A DNA stretch of 64,000 nt from Puccinellia tenuiflora. Taxonomy: Eukaryota; Streptophyta; Magnoliopsida; Poales; Poaceae. Position 1 is the stretch's first letter, and every line of letters begins with the position of its first letter. Shown in pieces: positions 23,990 to 34,718 of the stretch. A model generated the notes under the pieces. That model worked only from the letters and a program-made list of their open reading frames with translations. It was not told the DNA's origin and did not search any database. The DNA lies in assembly GCA_012064385.1 (NCBI GenBank), contig QRDG01000529.1, forward strand, positions 1,078,512-1,142,511, read 5' to 3'. The position numbers were made by a program, and so were the translations under genes.

Positions 23990-24937
23990 TGATGTAGGGC
24001 TAGGCCCGATCTTCACGGATTTGAGGGGAAAAAGGGGATGAACACGAAGAACACGGAGGGTAGCGAGGGAGATTCGTGGGCAAAACACAAGGATGACTAG
24101 CAAATCCTGCTGAGAACTCCACCCAACAACAAACCCTCAAAAAGGTAGCCTTTGGATCGAAGAATCAAAGCCAAACTTACTCTTGTTGAAACCGATTGCT
24201 CTTACCGGCCGGTCCACCGATCCAATAGAATCACCGCAGTGAAAGATTGGTTTGCACTACTAGAGACACCGCAGTGAAAGAGTAGCAACAACAAGATCTA
24301 CCTCAACGAGGCACCCTAGCTACGAGGGAGGAGGAGCATAGCTCACACAAGTCTCAAATTCAGTCTGCCCTAGAATGGGGAAAGGGGAAAGCTATTTATA
24401 GTCTTAGTACAAAACAAGGCAGGAAGGTGGGGAACCGGCCTGGGGGCCGGCCGGCACAGGTGGAGGTCCGGCCTAGGCCGGCCTGCAGGCCGGTTGCATC
24501 GGGAGGGGGTCCGGCCTGGAAACCGGCCTAGGCCGGCCTGGAGGCCGGCTGCGTCGGGTGGAGGTCCGGCTGCGTCGGGTGGAGGTCCGGCCTGGGGGCC
24601 GGCCTAGGTCGGCCTGGAGGCCGGCTGCGTCGGGTGGAGGCCCGGCCTGGGGGCCGGCTGGCTCCGCCTTGAGCTTTCGCCTCCTTCTTCCTCTTCTTGC
24701 CCATCTTCTTGGATTTCCTCTTGGCCATCTTCTTGACTCCATTGTGGGTCATCATCCGGGTGGATCCTGAGTATACACAAGGTACCGGCATGAAGTAGCA
24801 AACCATTCAAAGGGAGGTCGAGATCACACATCGAGAGGAGCGAGGTCACCTTTTCATGAAGAGCCTTGACTCTTGATCTTGTCATTGGGCCAATCGGCAT
24901 GGTGTCCATGGTGTTATCCACATGTGGGGCTACATCA
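23990..24937 (-). repeat. LTR_3 (family A 3' LTR inside Z)
   Basis: 948 bp, with a different GGCCGG array (about 24430-24660, GCGTCGGGTGGAGGTC units) and ACCGCAGTG where LTR_1, 2, 4 and 5 have ACCGTAGTG, so it is another LTR subtype. TATA complement 24392-24401. It is the 3' LTR of the gag-pol to its right. On the left it abuts mid-gag sequence. Confidence 0.85.
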
Positions 24938-27900
24938 TCTCCCCCCCCCTTCGGAAAGAGTCGTCTTCGACTCGTCATCCTCTTGAACGCTTGCATCTCC
25001 GTGGAAAGGGGATAGGTCGGCGACGTTGAACGTGTCATGCACCAAGTACTTGGAGGTTGGGATATCGATCTTGTAGGCGTTGTCGTTGATGCGCTTGAGC
25101 ACTTTGAAAGGCCCGTCACCGCGAGGGGCAAGCTTGGATTTTCTTTCATCTGGAAAACGGTCCTTGCGGAGGTGTAGCCACATAAGATCTCCTTCTTCGA
25201 ATATCATGGGCTTCTTCAACTTGTTGATCTTGGTAGCTTGGCGCTTGGTGTGCTCCTCTAGAGTTGCTCGAGTTGACTCATGCAATGACTTCATGTAGTC
25301 GGCTCTCTTGTCGACGTCCATGTCGGTGCGCTCGTGTAGAGGGAGTGGGAGGATGTCTAGGGCGGTGTTGGGGTTGAACCCATAGACAACCTCGAACGGG
25401 CTTCGCTTGGTCGCCCGGTGGGAGCCACGGTTGTAGGCGAACTCGGCGTGCGGTATGCATTCCTCCCAACCTTTGATGTTTGGCTTGATTAATGCGCGAA
25501 GGAGAGTTGATAAGCTTCGATTCACCACCTCGGTTTGGCCATCGGTTTGTGGGTGGTAAGCGGTGGAGAAGAGGAGCTTGACTCCTAGCTTTGCCATCAA
25601 TGCCTTCCAAAAGTAGCTTGTGAACTTGACATCGCGGTCCGAAACAATGGTCTTCGGCACTCCATGTAGACGAACGATTTCCCTAAAGAACAAAGTTGCA
25701 ATGTGTGAAGCATCGTTGGTCTTATTGCAAGGAATAAAATGTGCCATTTTAGAGAAGCGATCGACAAAAACAAATATTGAATCTTTGCCATTCTTTGTGC
25801 GAGGTAATCCTAAGATGAAATCCATGCTAATGTCGGACCAAGGTGTGTGTGGTATTGGTAAAGGCATATAAAGACCATGAGAGTTCAACGTGGACTTAGC
25901 TTTGAGGCAAGTTGGGCAACGGCGCACCAAGCGCTCCACATCACGCGTCATCCGTGGCCAAAAGTAGTGTGTAGATAGCATGGCGAGTGTCTTGTCACGT
26001 CCAAAGTGTCCCATGAAGCCCCCACTATGTGATTCCTGTAAGAGCAACAAACGGAGCGAGGACTCGGGAATGCATAGTTTGTTAGCCTTAAACAAGAAAC
26101 CCTTGTGCAAGTAGAAATCATCGCATCCTTTGTCAATTGTGCACTTTGTAAAGATAGGACCAAAGAAAGGATCGGAAGCATAGAGTTCTTTAAGGTCATC
26201 AAGGCCCAAAACGTTGATTTCAAGTTGGGTGAGTAAAATCATCTTGCGGGAAAGAGCATCCGTGACTATATTGTCCTTGCCTTTCTTGTACTTCACCACA
26301 TAGGGAAAAGACTCGATGAACTCAACCCATTTGGCATGCCTTTTGTTCAAATTGGCTTGGGTTTTTAAATATTTCAATGATTCATGATCGGAATGGATAA
26401 CAAACTCTTTTGGCCAAAGGTAGTGTTGCCATACTTCCAAAATACGGACTAAGGCATAGAGTTCCTAGTCGTAGATTGGGTAGTTTAGGCGAGCACCATC
26501 AAGTTTTTCGCTATAATAGGCAACGGGACGGCCACATTGCATGAGGACGCCACCGATGCCAAGGCCACTAGCGTCACACTCAAGTTCGAAAGTTTTGGAG
26601 AAATCCGGCAAAGCAAGTAAAGGGGCTTCGGTCAATCTCTTCTTGAGTTCATTGAAAGACGATTCTTGAGCATTGCCCCAAATGAAGGGTACATTCTTTT
26701 TGGTAAGCTCATTCAAGGGGCAAGCAATTGTGCTAAAATCTTTCACAAAGCGACGGTAAAACCCAAACAAACCAAGAGCACTACGAAGTTGAGCAAGATT
26801 AGTTGGCGGTGGCCAATTGGTGATTGCCTCAATCTTAGAGGTGTCAACTTCAATCCCTTTGGAAGAAACCACATAACCCAAAAACACAAGTTTGTCGGTG
26901 CAAAAGGTGCATTTCTTGAGGTTGGCAAAAAGCGAAGCATTACGAAGGGCCAACAAAACTTGCTTGACATGGTCGACATGTTCATGTAAAGATTTGCTAT
27001 AAACAAGGATGTCATCAAAGTAGACAACCACAAACTTGCCAATGAAAGTGCGCAAGACGTGATTCATAAGACGCATAAATGTTGAAGGAGCATTGGAAAG
27101 ACCAAAGGGCATGACAAGCCACTCGTAAAGACCAAGTTTTGTTTTGAATGCGGTTTTCCATTCATCTCCTTCATGCATACGGATTTGGTGATAGCCACTT
27201 TTCAACTCAATTTTGGAGAAGATAGTGGCACCACTAAGCTCATCTAGCATGTCATCAAGTCGTGGTATAGGGTGTCGATACCTCACCGTGATATTGTTGA
27301 TGGGACGGCAATCCATGCACATTCGGAGTGTGTCGTCTTGCTTGGGGACGAGGATGACCGGAACGGCGCACGGACTCAAGCTTTCACGAACATGTCCCTT
27401 GGCGAGGAGTTCTTGGATTTGGCGCTCGATCTCCTTAGTCTCCTCGGGGTTGGTGCGGTATGGTGCTCTATTGGGTAGAGGGGCGCCGGGAATGAGATCG
27501 ATGCGATGTTCGATTCCACGTAGGGGAGGAAGTCCTTGAGGTAGCTCATCCGGGAAGACATCTTTGAATTCCTGCAAGATAGACAACATAGACGGAGGAA
27601 TTTGGGTTAAGTCGTTAGTGTCTTTGCCATCTCCTTTGCATAAGAGCACGAAGTGGAAAGTGGATGGGTTTGCTCTCACTTCCCTCATCTCACTTTTGGT
27701 GGCTAACAAGACTACACCGGGACTCACTCTTTTCCCTTTCTCACTCATATTTGGCTTGTGGCTCTCACTCACGTGAATGTGGCTCGCTCTCTCACCACTC
27801 AACTCACTAGGGGATTGTTTCTCTTGCGCTCTTACAATTGTCTTGGCATTGTCGGCGATAATTTGGCTTGGAGTCATTGGGCGGAGCACTAGGATCTTAT

Positions 27901-29771
27901 TGTTCCATTTGAATCTATAGTAGTTGGTGCGCCCATCATGAGTAGCGGCCTTGTCAAATTGCCAAGGGCGGCCAAGAAGTAAGTGGCAAACCGACATGGG
28001 TACCACATCACAATCCACCGTGTCCTCGTAAGAGCCAATCTTGAAGGATACTTGAACCGTGTGTTGGATCTTCACGGTGCCGGAGTCACTAAGCCATTGC
28101 ACATGGTAGGGATTGGGGTGCTTCTTGTACGTCAAGTTGAGTTTCTCACATAGCTCTTTGCTTGCCAAGTTGTGACAACTCCCACCATCAATGATTACCT
28201 TGATAGATTTGCCGTTGATGCCGGCCTTGGTTTGGAACAAGTTGCACCTTTGAGCGTCATCACCTTGGTTGATTGTAGTCAAGACTCGAGTGACAACTAG
28301 AGTGGGGTTGGGGTCACCATCACAATAGATGTAGTCATCGTCGTCATCCAAGCTTTGCATCGTGGCCACCTTGTTCAATGCGTGGTACTCATCTTCACTC
28401 ATAGACTCATAGTCTCCATTGTCATTGACGATCATCACCTTCTTGTTGGTGCACTCAAATGACTTGTGCCCTTGACCTCCACACTTGTAGCAAGTGATAT
28501 ATGACTTGGTGGCTTGGGGTGAGGGCGACGTCTTCTTGGAGGTTGTAGTGGGTTGCGGTGTAGGACTTTTGATATTGCCTTGAGCTTGGACTTGAGTGAT
28601 GGGTTGTGTTAATGAAGAAGCTCTAGTGGCGAAGAAGGACTTGGCCTTGACATACTTGAGCTCTTCGGCGACTTGGCGCTCGGCCTTCATAGCTTGATGA
28701 ACGAGCTCAACAAGGTTCTCATAAGGTTGGAATTCCACTATCTTCTTGATGGGGTACGTGAGGCCGTTCAAGAAGCGTGCCATTGATTGTTCCTCGGACT
28801 CGACAATGTGTGCGCGGGAGAGAGTGGACTCCATCTCCTTGTAGTACTCGTCGACCGTCTTGAGACCTTGCTTGAGTTCTTGTAGCTTCTTGTACAAATC
28901 GCGTGCATAATGATGTGGCACAAAGCGCTTGTGCATTTCCTTCTTCATGTCATTCCATGTATCGATTGGGTCTTCAAATGAGGCTTGGAGTTGTTCCCAC
29001 CATAGTTGCGCATAGCCTTCAAACTCGAGGGATGCGAGGTCAACTCGTTTGTCTTGCGGCACCTTGTAGACTCGAAATAGTTTGGAGACCTTGGATTCCC
29101 ATGCAATGTAGTCTTCCGGGTCGTTGGTGCCATGGAACTTAGGAATGACGAGCTTGGGAGGATTGGTTTTTGTGATCATCCTCATCATCATCATCATGGT
29201 GGCGATGGCGGTCTCGGTGATGATGTCTTGGGTGGTGTCGTGGAACATAATCCTCATTGTCTTCAAGATCAATATGATTGTCGGCCAATGGCACTCGGCG
29301 GGCTCGATGTTGGGGTAGGTCATGACGATGATGTCGATTATCTTCATAGCGGTGTTGGGGATCCAAGTTAGCATTTGGAATTGGTATCTCTTGTCGATGA
29401 CGATCTTGAGGGCCTACGTTCGCTTGAGGGTGAGGTGCTTCTTGACGATGTTGGTCTTGGTGTTGGTGAGGGTCCAAGTTCGCTTGTTGATGAGGTATCT
29501 CTTGGCGATGACGATGTCCTTGATCATTCTCACTCCGTGCGTGGCTTCTTGCGGTGGAGTGGCGAGAGCTTCGTGAACTTGACCTTGAATTGCGACTATG
29601 ATCTCGATTGAGGAGCTTGCTCACAAAATCTTGGATTTGAGCGAAGCGCTCATTGTTTTCACGTTGAGCGGCTTGATGGCGCTCCTCATAGCGGCGTAAG
29701 TTATCGTCGATGTACCTCCGAAGGGCCTCCGCTTGTTTGCCGAAGTCGGCGTCTTGTTCTTCCCTAGACAT
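24935..29771 (-). pseudogene. Family A gag-pol polyprotein (near complete, in Z)
   Basis: ATG at 29771 (MSREEQDADFGKQ). Order: coiled-coil-like N-terminus, His/Gln-rich repeats (HQHQDQHRQE), His/Asp-rich stretch, capsid (YAQLWWEQLQ, RFVPHHYARDLY), zinc knuckle CYKCGGQGHKSFEC (about 28460-28500), protease DGGSCHNLASKEL (about 28180), RT VYFDDILVYS (about 27010), RNase H ECDASGLGIGG (about 26570), integrase HHCC (about 25910-26010), SDRDVKF, QTEVVNR and GDGPFKVL. Lesions: a 5-bp deletion near 29166 (frameshift) and a TAG at 26465-26467 replacing Lys. The purine tract has nine G, so integrase ends LSEGGGR then stop. Confidence 0.92.
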
Positions 29772-30743
29772 GAGAAGCAAACACAAGTGATATGTGGAAT
29801 ATGTGGTGGCTAAAAAATCGCTCTTACCTTTGGTTGATAGTATTGGACAAGTGGGCTTGCCGTCCCGAGACAATGGTGTCACAAGAGTAAGAATGTTTGA
29901 TTAGCAATCCAAAAGCGACCCACACACACACTTATGAGGAGCTTAGGTATGGTAAAGTGGCAAGAAATCGAAACGAAGCAAACGATAAAGCTATTGCAAC
30001 AAGTGGAGGATAACCACAAAGATCAAGTAACAAAAGAGACTAACCACACAATCCATGAACAAAGGAGACTCACATGTGGAGACAAACGTGGATGGTGCGA
30101 CTATAGGGAGGAGCAACTTGGACCTAACGAAGACTATGCTCGTGCCGCACCACCTCTCGAAGGACAACTAGCTCAAGTGTATGGGAAGGAGCACCCGATT
30201 TGCACAAGTGTACCCATTTCTCTATTGGTTATTGGAGCTTGATGATGACTAGGATCACGGCTCGGCTTTTCTCTTTTTTTTTTTGAATCTTTTCTATTTC
30301 TCTTTTGCTTTTATGCTTTTGCCCGAGCCGAGTTCGCTACAACTAGATGCTCACAAGATTATGATATGGTCACTTGGTGTCACACTAGTGCAATGCTCAC
30401 ACTTTGACGAACTAGTTCCTAGGAAAAAGTCGGAAGCTATACCTTTGGTTTCGTCGAGGTAGCGGAAATTTGCTCCGTGAAATCTTCAATCCGACTAATT
30501 TCGGGCGAAATTGGCACAAGGAAACACCAAAGGAAAGTGGGGAAAGGTCTTAAGCACGAGATCCGTGGATCAAAACCACAAATCGCTCACCAAATCGAGA
30601 GATCGAACGAAATCAATATGGGCTATATTTTTTTTTTGAATTTTCGAAATTGGTATGGGAAAGAAAAATTTTGGTGGAAAAATGGCTAATAAGAGGTGGA
30701 AACACGATCCAAATCCGTGGAAACCCTTGCTCTTGATACCAAA
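29772..30743 (-). other. Family A 5' leader with primer site (in Z)
   Basis: About 970 bp of non-coding leader. Primer site TGGTATCAAGA (30731-30741) carries the same extra A as the two 416-bp segments; E1 and E12 lack it. Past the first about 200 bp this leader differs from the 416-bp subtype (TGTGCCAATTTCGCCCG instead of TTTTCCGGAGGCC). Confidence 0.8.
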
Positions 30744-31802
30744 TGATGTAGGGCTAGGCCCGATCTTCACGGATTTGAGGGGAAAAAGGGGATGAACACG
30801 AAGAACACGGAGGGTAGCGAGGGAGATTCGTGGGCAAAACACAAGGATAACTAGCAAATCCTGCTAAGAACTCCACCCAACAACAAACCCTCAAAAAGGT
30901 AGCCTTTCGATCGAAGAATCAAAGCCAAACTTACTCTTGTTGAAACCGATTGCTCTTACCGGCTGGTCCACCGATCCAATAGAATCACCGCAGTGAAAGA
31001 TTGGTTTGCACTACTAGAGACACCGTAGTGAAAGAGTAGCAACAGCAAGATCTACCTCAACGAGGCACCCTAGCTACGAGGGAGGAGGAGCATAGCTCAC
31101 ACAAGTCTCAAATTCAGTCTAGCCCTAGAATGGGGAAAGGTGAAAGCTATTTATAGTCTTAGTACAAAACAGGGCAGGAAGGTGGGGAACCGGCCTGGGG
31201 GCCGGCCTGGGCCGGCCTGGAGGCCGGCGGGTGCAGTCGGGTGGCCGGCCTGGGGGCCGGCCTATGCCGGCCTGGAGGCCGGCAGGAGCAGGCGGCTGCG
31301 GCTGGCGCAGGTGGGGCTCCGGCCTGGGGGCCGGCCCAGGCCGGCTGGGAGGCCGGTGGCCTCAGGTGGGTGGCCGGCCTGGAGACCGGCCTTGGCCGGC
31401 TGGGAGGCCGGCGGTCTCGGCAGGGTGGCCGGCCTGGGGTCCGGCCTAGGCCGGCTGGGAGGCCGGCCAGCACTGGAGGGGTGCCGGCCTAGGCCGGGCT
31501 GGAGGCCGGCCTGCCTGTCTTCGCCTCCTTCTTCTTCTCGTTGTCCATCCTTTGGGGTCTTCTCTTGGTCACCTTCTCCATCATCTTGGACCTCTTCTCG
31601 ACTCCATTGTGGGTCATCATCCGGTTGGACCCTGAGTATGCACAAGGTACCGGCATGAGGTAGCAAACAATTCAAAGGGAGATCGAGATCACACATCGAG
31701 AGGAGCGAGGTCACCTTTTCATGAAGAACTTTGACTCTTGATCTTGTCATTGGGCGAATCGGCATGGTGTCCGTGGTGTTGTCCACATGTGGGGCTACAT
31801 CA
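30744..31802 (-). repeat. LTR_2 of Z (inner right)
   Basis: 1059 bp. Primer site on its left, and the 416-bp leader segment (GAAGCTATACC) on its right. TATA complement 31147-31156; GGCCGG array about 31190-31512. The array retains a CCTGGAGACCGGCCTTGG unit shared with LTR_1 and missing from LTR_4 and LTR_5. Confidence 0.85.
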
Positions 31803-32218
31803 GAAGCTATACCTTTGATGCCGTCGAGGTAGCGATGAAGCGACACGAAGATGAACTCGGTGAATAGTCATGCGGCGGTAGCACCGGCCGAACGGGCGGT
31901 AGGACCGATTGCGGGCGGTAGTACCGGCCGTTCGGACGGTAGTACCGCCGGCGACGAATTGTGCGGCACGCTTGGACTTGGAGCGGAAAAGGCCTCCGGA
32001 AAACACCAACGGAAAGTGAGGAAAAGGTCTTAAGCACGAGATCCGTGGATCAAAACCACAAATCGCTCACCAAATCGAAAGATCGAACGAAATCCATATG
32101 GGCTATTTTTTTTTAATTTTCGAAATTGGTATGGGAAAGAAAATTTTTGGTGGAAAATGGCTAATAAAAGGTGGAAACACGATCCAAATCCGTGGAAACC
32201 CTTGCTCTTGATACCAAA
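31803..32218 (-). other. 416-bp leader segment with primer site (right)
   Basis: Same length, junctions and primer-site insertion (TGGTATCAAGA, 32206-32216) as 9586-10001, with only a few differences by eye. The GAAGC at 31803-31807 could be a target duplication from an LTR element inserted in this leader. Confidence 0.85.
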
Positions 32219-33227
32219 TGATGTAGGGCTAGGCCTGATCTTCACGGATTTGAGGGGAAAAGGGGATGAACACGAAGAACACGGAGGGTAGCGAGGGAGA
32301 TTCGTGGGCAAAACACAAGGATAACTAGGAAATCCTGCTGAGAACTCCACCCAACAACAAACCCTCAAAAAGGTAGCTTTTGGATCGAAGAATCAAAGCC
32401 AAACTTACTCTTGTTGAAACCGATTGCTCTTACCGGCCGGTCCACCGATCCAATAGAATCACCGCAGTGAAAGATTGGTTTGCACTACTAGAGACACCGT
32501 AGTGAAAGAGTAGCAACAACAAGATCTACCTCAACGAGGCACCCTAGCTACGAGGGAGGAGGAGCATAGCTCACACAAGTCTCAAATTCAGTCTAGCCCT
32601 AGAATGGGGAAAGGGGAAAGCTATTTATAGTCTTAGTACAAAACAGGGCAGGAAGGTGGGGAACCGGCCTGGGGGCCGGCCTTGGCCGGCCTGGAGGCCG
32701 GCGGGTGCAGTCGGGTGGCCGGCGTGGGGCTCCGGCCTGGGGGCCGGCCCAGGCCGGCTGGGAGGCCGGTGGCCTCAGGTGGGTGGCCGGCCTGGAGACC
32801 GGCCTTGGCCGGCTGGGAGGCCGGCGGTCTCGGCAGGGTGGCCGGCCTGGGGTCCGGCCTAGGCCGGCTGGGAGGCCGGCCAGCACTGGAGGGGTGCCGG
32901 CCTGGGGGCCGGCCTAAGCCGGGCTGGAGGCCGGCCTGCCTGTCTTCGCCTCCTTCTTCTTCTCGTTGTCCATCCTTTGGGGTCTTCTCTTGGTCACCTT
33001 CTCCATCATCTTGGACCTCTTCTCGACTCCATTGTGGGTCATCATCCGGTTGGACCCTGAGTATGCACAAGGTACCGGCATGAGGTAGCAAACAATTCAA
33101 AGGGAGGTCGAGATCACACATCGAGAGGAGCGAGGTCACCTTTTCATGAAGAGCTTTGACTCTTGATCTTGTCATTGGGCCAATCGGCATGGTGTCCATG
33201 GTGTTGTCCACATGTGGGGCTACATCA
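32219..33227 (-). repeat. LTR_1 of Z (outer right)
   Basis: 1009 bp A LTR followed by GAAGG (33228-33232), which matches the 5 bp before LTR_5. TATA complement 32621-32630; GGCCGG array about 32660-32940; IGPMTRSRVKAL coding near 33150-33195. Carries ACCGTAGTG like LTR_2, 4 and 5. Confidence 0.85.
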
Positions 33228-33232
33228 GAAGG

Positions 33233-33977
33233 GACATTCCACTCCAACGGGTGAAGATCGTCGACGAAAGGTATAACATCCCCGAACCTTCTCCCACCTT
33301 GCATCACTTGTTAGCCAAGCCATTTGTGCCTATCTTACCTATTGAGACTAGCTCATCTATGATTGCTTGGGTTTTGCACACTTGATACCTCGTAGTGTTC
33401 CGAGCAAACTTGTATGCGCTAGTTGATATAGTTGTTGTTGGCAAACAAAGTGAGAGGCAAAATAGGAAAAGAGAATAAGAGGCCAAAAGAGAAATAGAAA
33501 AAGAATCAAAAGAGAGCAAATAAAAAGAAAATAGCCTCATTGCCTAATCTCTTATAGTAGCCGCGCAATCTCGATGAAAAATTCATAGGTGTGGTATCTT
33601 TGTGCAAATCTTGTAGCCCACCAATAATTGCAATCGAGTTGGTTTCTCTTGTACTTGTGCAACTTGAGCTAATAGTCTTCGCTAGGTTCATCACTAGCTC
33701 ATTTTTGGTTGCACAAGTCCCACTTATCAAAGCGTGTGTTTCTATGTGCTTCATTCATATCCTTTGAGATCGACTTGTATTTGCTTTGTGGTCATCGTGG
33801 TTCTCTACTTGCCTTTACAATATCTTGGTTTCCGGTTGTTCCATTTGCTTTCCACAATTCATACCTATCCACTCATAAGCCGTGTGTGTTTTGGAGTTGC
33901 GTTTGGATCTTTGAAATTCAAGTCACCCGCATTCTTGTGTATCGGTTTCTCTTGGCATGGTCCACTAGTTCCAATAC
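33233..33977 (+). other. V leader, second part
   Basis: Continues the V leader after Z. An A-rich block (33480-33535) and the stretch ending GGTCCACTAGTTCCAATAC correspond to the A leader (GGCCCATTGGTCCAATACTATC in E11). No ORF is conserved. Interrupted by F at 33978; AATAC (33973-33977) is F's candidate duplication. Confidence 0.7.
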
Positions 33978-34718
33978 TGATAAGGATCAAAGGGGATGAT
34001 CCTAAAGTTTTGCCCGATCTTTCACAGCGAGTAACCCGGATAGTAATTCTCCCAATTTAACGATGAACGCAAACCTGGAGAAGAGGAACGAATCCAGCAA
34101 GCAACGTGATGAAGATCACCACGCCTCCAACCAAAGTACGACAATCCTTGATGAACACAAGAACCTCCGCAGCAATCTTTATTACAAACTGATAAACGGC
34201 ATCGCCGTCCCCGGAGGGAAGCTTCACCAATGGAGCTCAAAGTCTATGGACTGTTTTTAATCTAAACTCAAAGCTAACCTCACCCTAGCCGCCGGCCCTA
34301 GCCTTTTATAGGAGTCCTAGGGCTGGGGAACACTCAAACCGACTCAAACAGGGTTTGGTTCGACCCAAAAAGTGAATACAAACCGACCAAAACTGGTTCG
34401 GTCCAAATCTGGCGCGCAGGCCGGGTCCAGGCCGGGCTTAGGCCGGGGCTAGGCCGGGCTGGGATTTGCATGACATGCAAACCGGCCTGGCCGGGCGGAG
34501 GCCGGGCTGAGGCCGGCCGCTTCGGGCACATGGCCGGCCTAGGCCGGGCTGAGGCCGGCCTCAGGCCGGGCTGCCTGGATTTCTTCGTCTCCCTTCTTTG
34601 CGCATTCCTCCCGCTCCTCCTCGCGCCATAGGTGACGTTGTACTCCAATTCTTGCCGCTCCTCTGGTCCTCCTCCAATGTGTGTGTTATCAACAACCTCC
34701 TCCGTCGTGCCCATATCA
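33978..34718 (-). repeat. F 3' LTR
   Basis: 741 bp. TATA complement (TATAAAAG) at 34303-34310; GGCCGG array about 34408-34575. First 417 bp match the remnant 5' LTR at 36548 closely. The array lies in the portion missing from the 5' copy. Confidence 0.85.

Larger units (their letters stand above)
8558..33227 (-). mobile_element. Z: composite family A element with LTR-416-LTR ends
   Basis: Minus-strand unit bounded on both sides by A LTRs and by the same 5-bp sequence GAAGG (8553-8557 and 33228-33232). The flanks join to a continuous V leader. In sense order: LTR_1 (33227-32219), 416-bp leader piece, LTR_2 (31802-30744), primer site, leader, gag-pol, LTR_3, A pol fragment, nested E6, integrase end, purine tract, LTR_4 (11029-10002), 416-bp leader piece, LTR_5 (9585-8558). 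The LTR-416-LTR blocks at both ends have identical junctions. Either it moved as one unit with compound terminal repeats, or it is a nested pair rearranged by LTR recombination. Confidence 0.6.
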
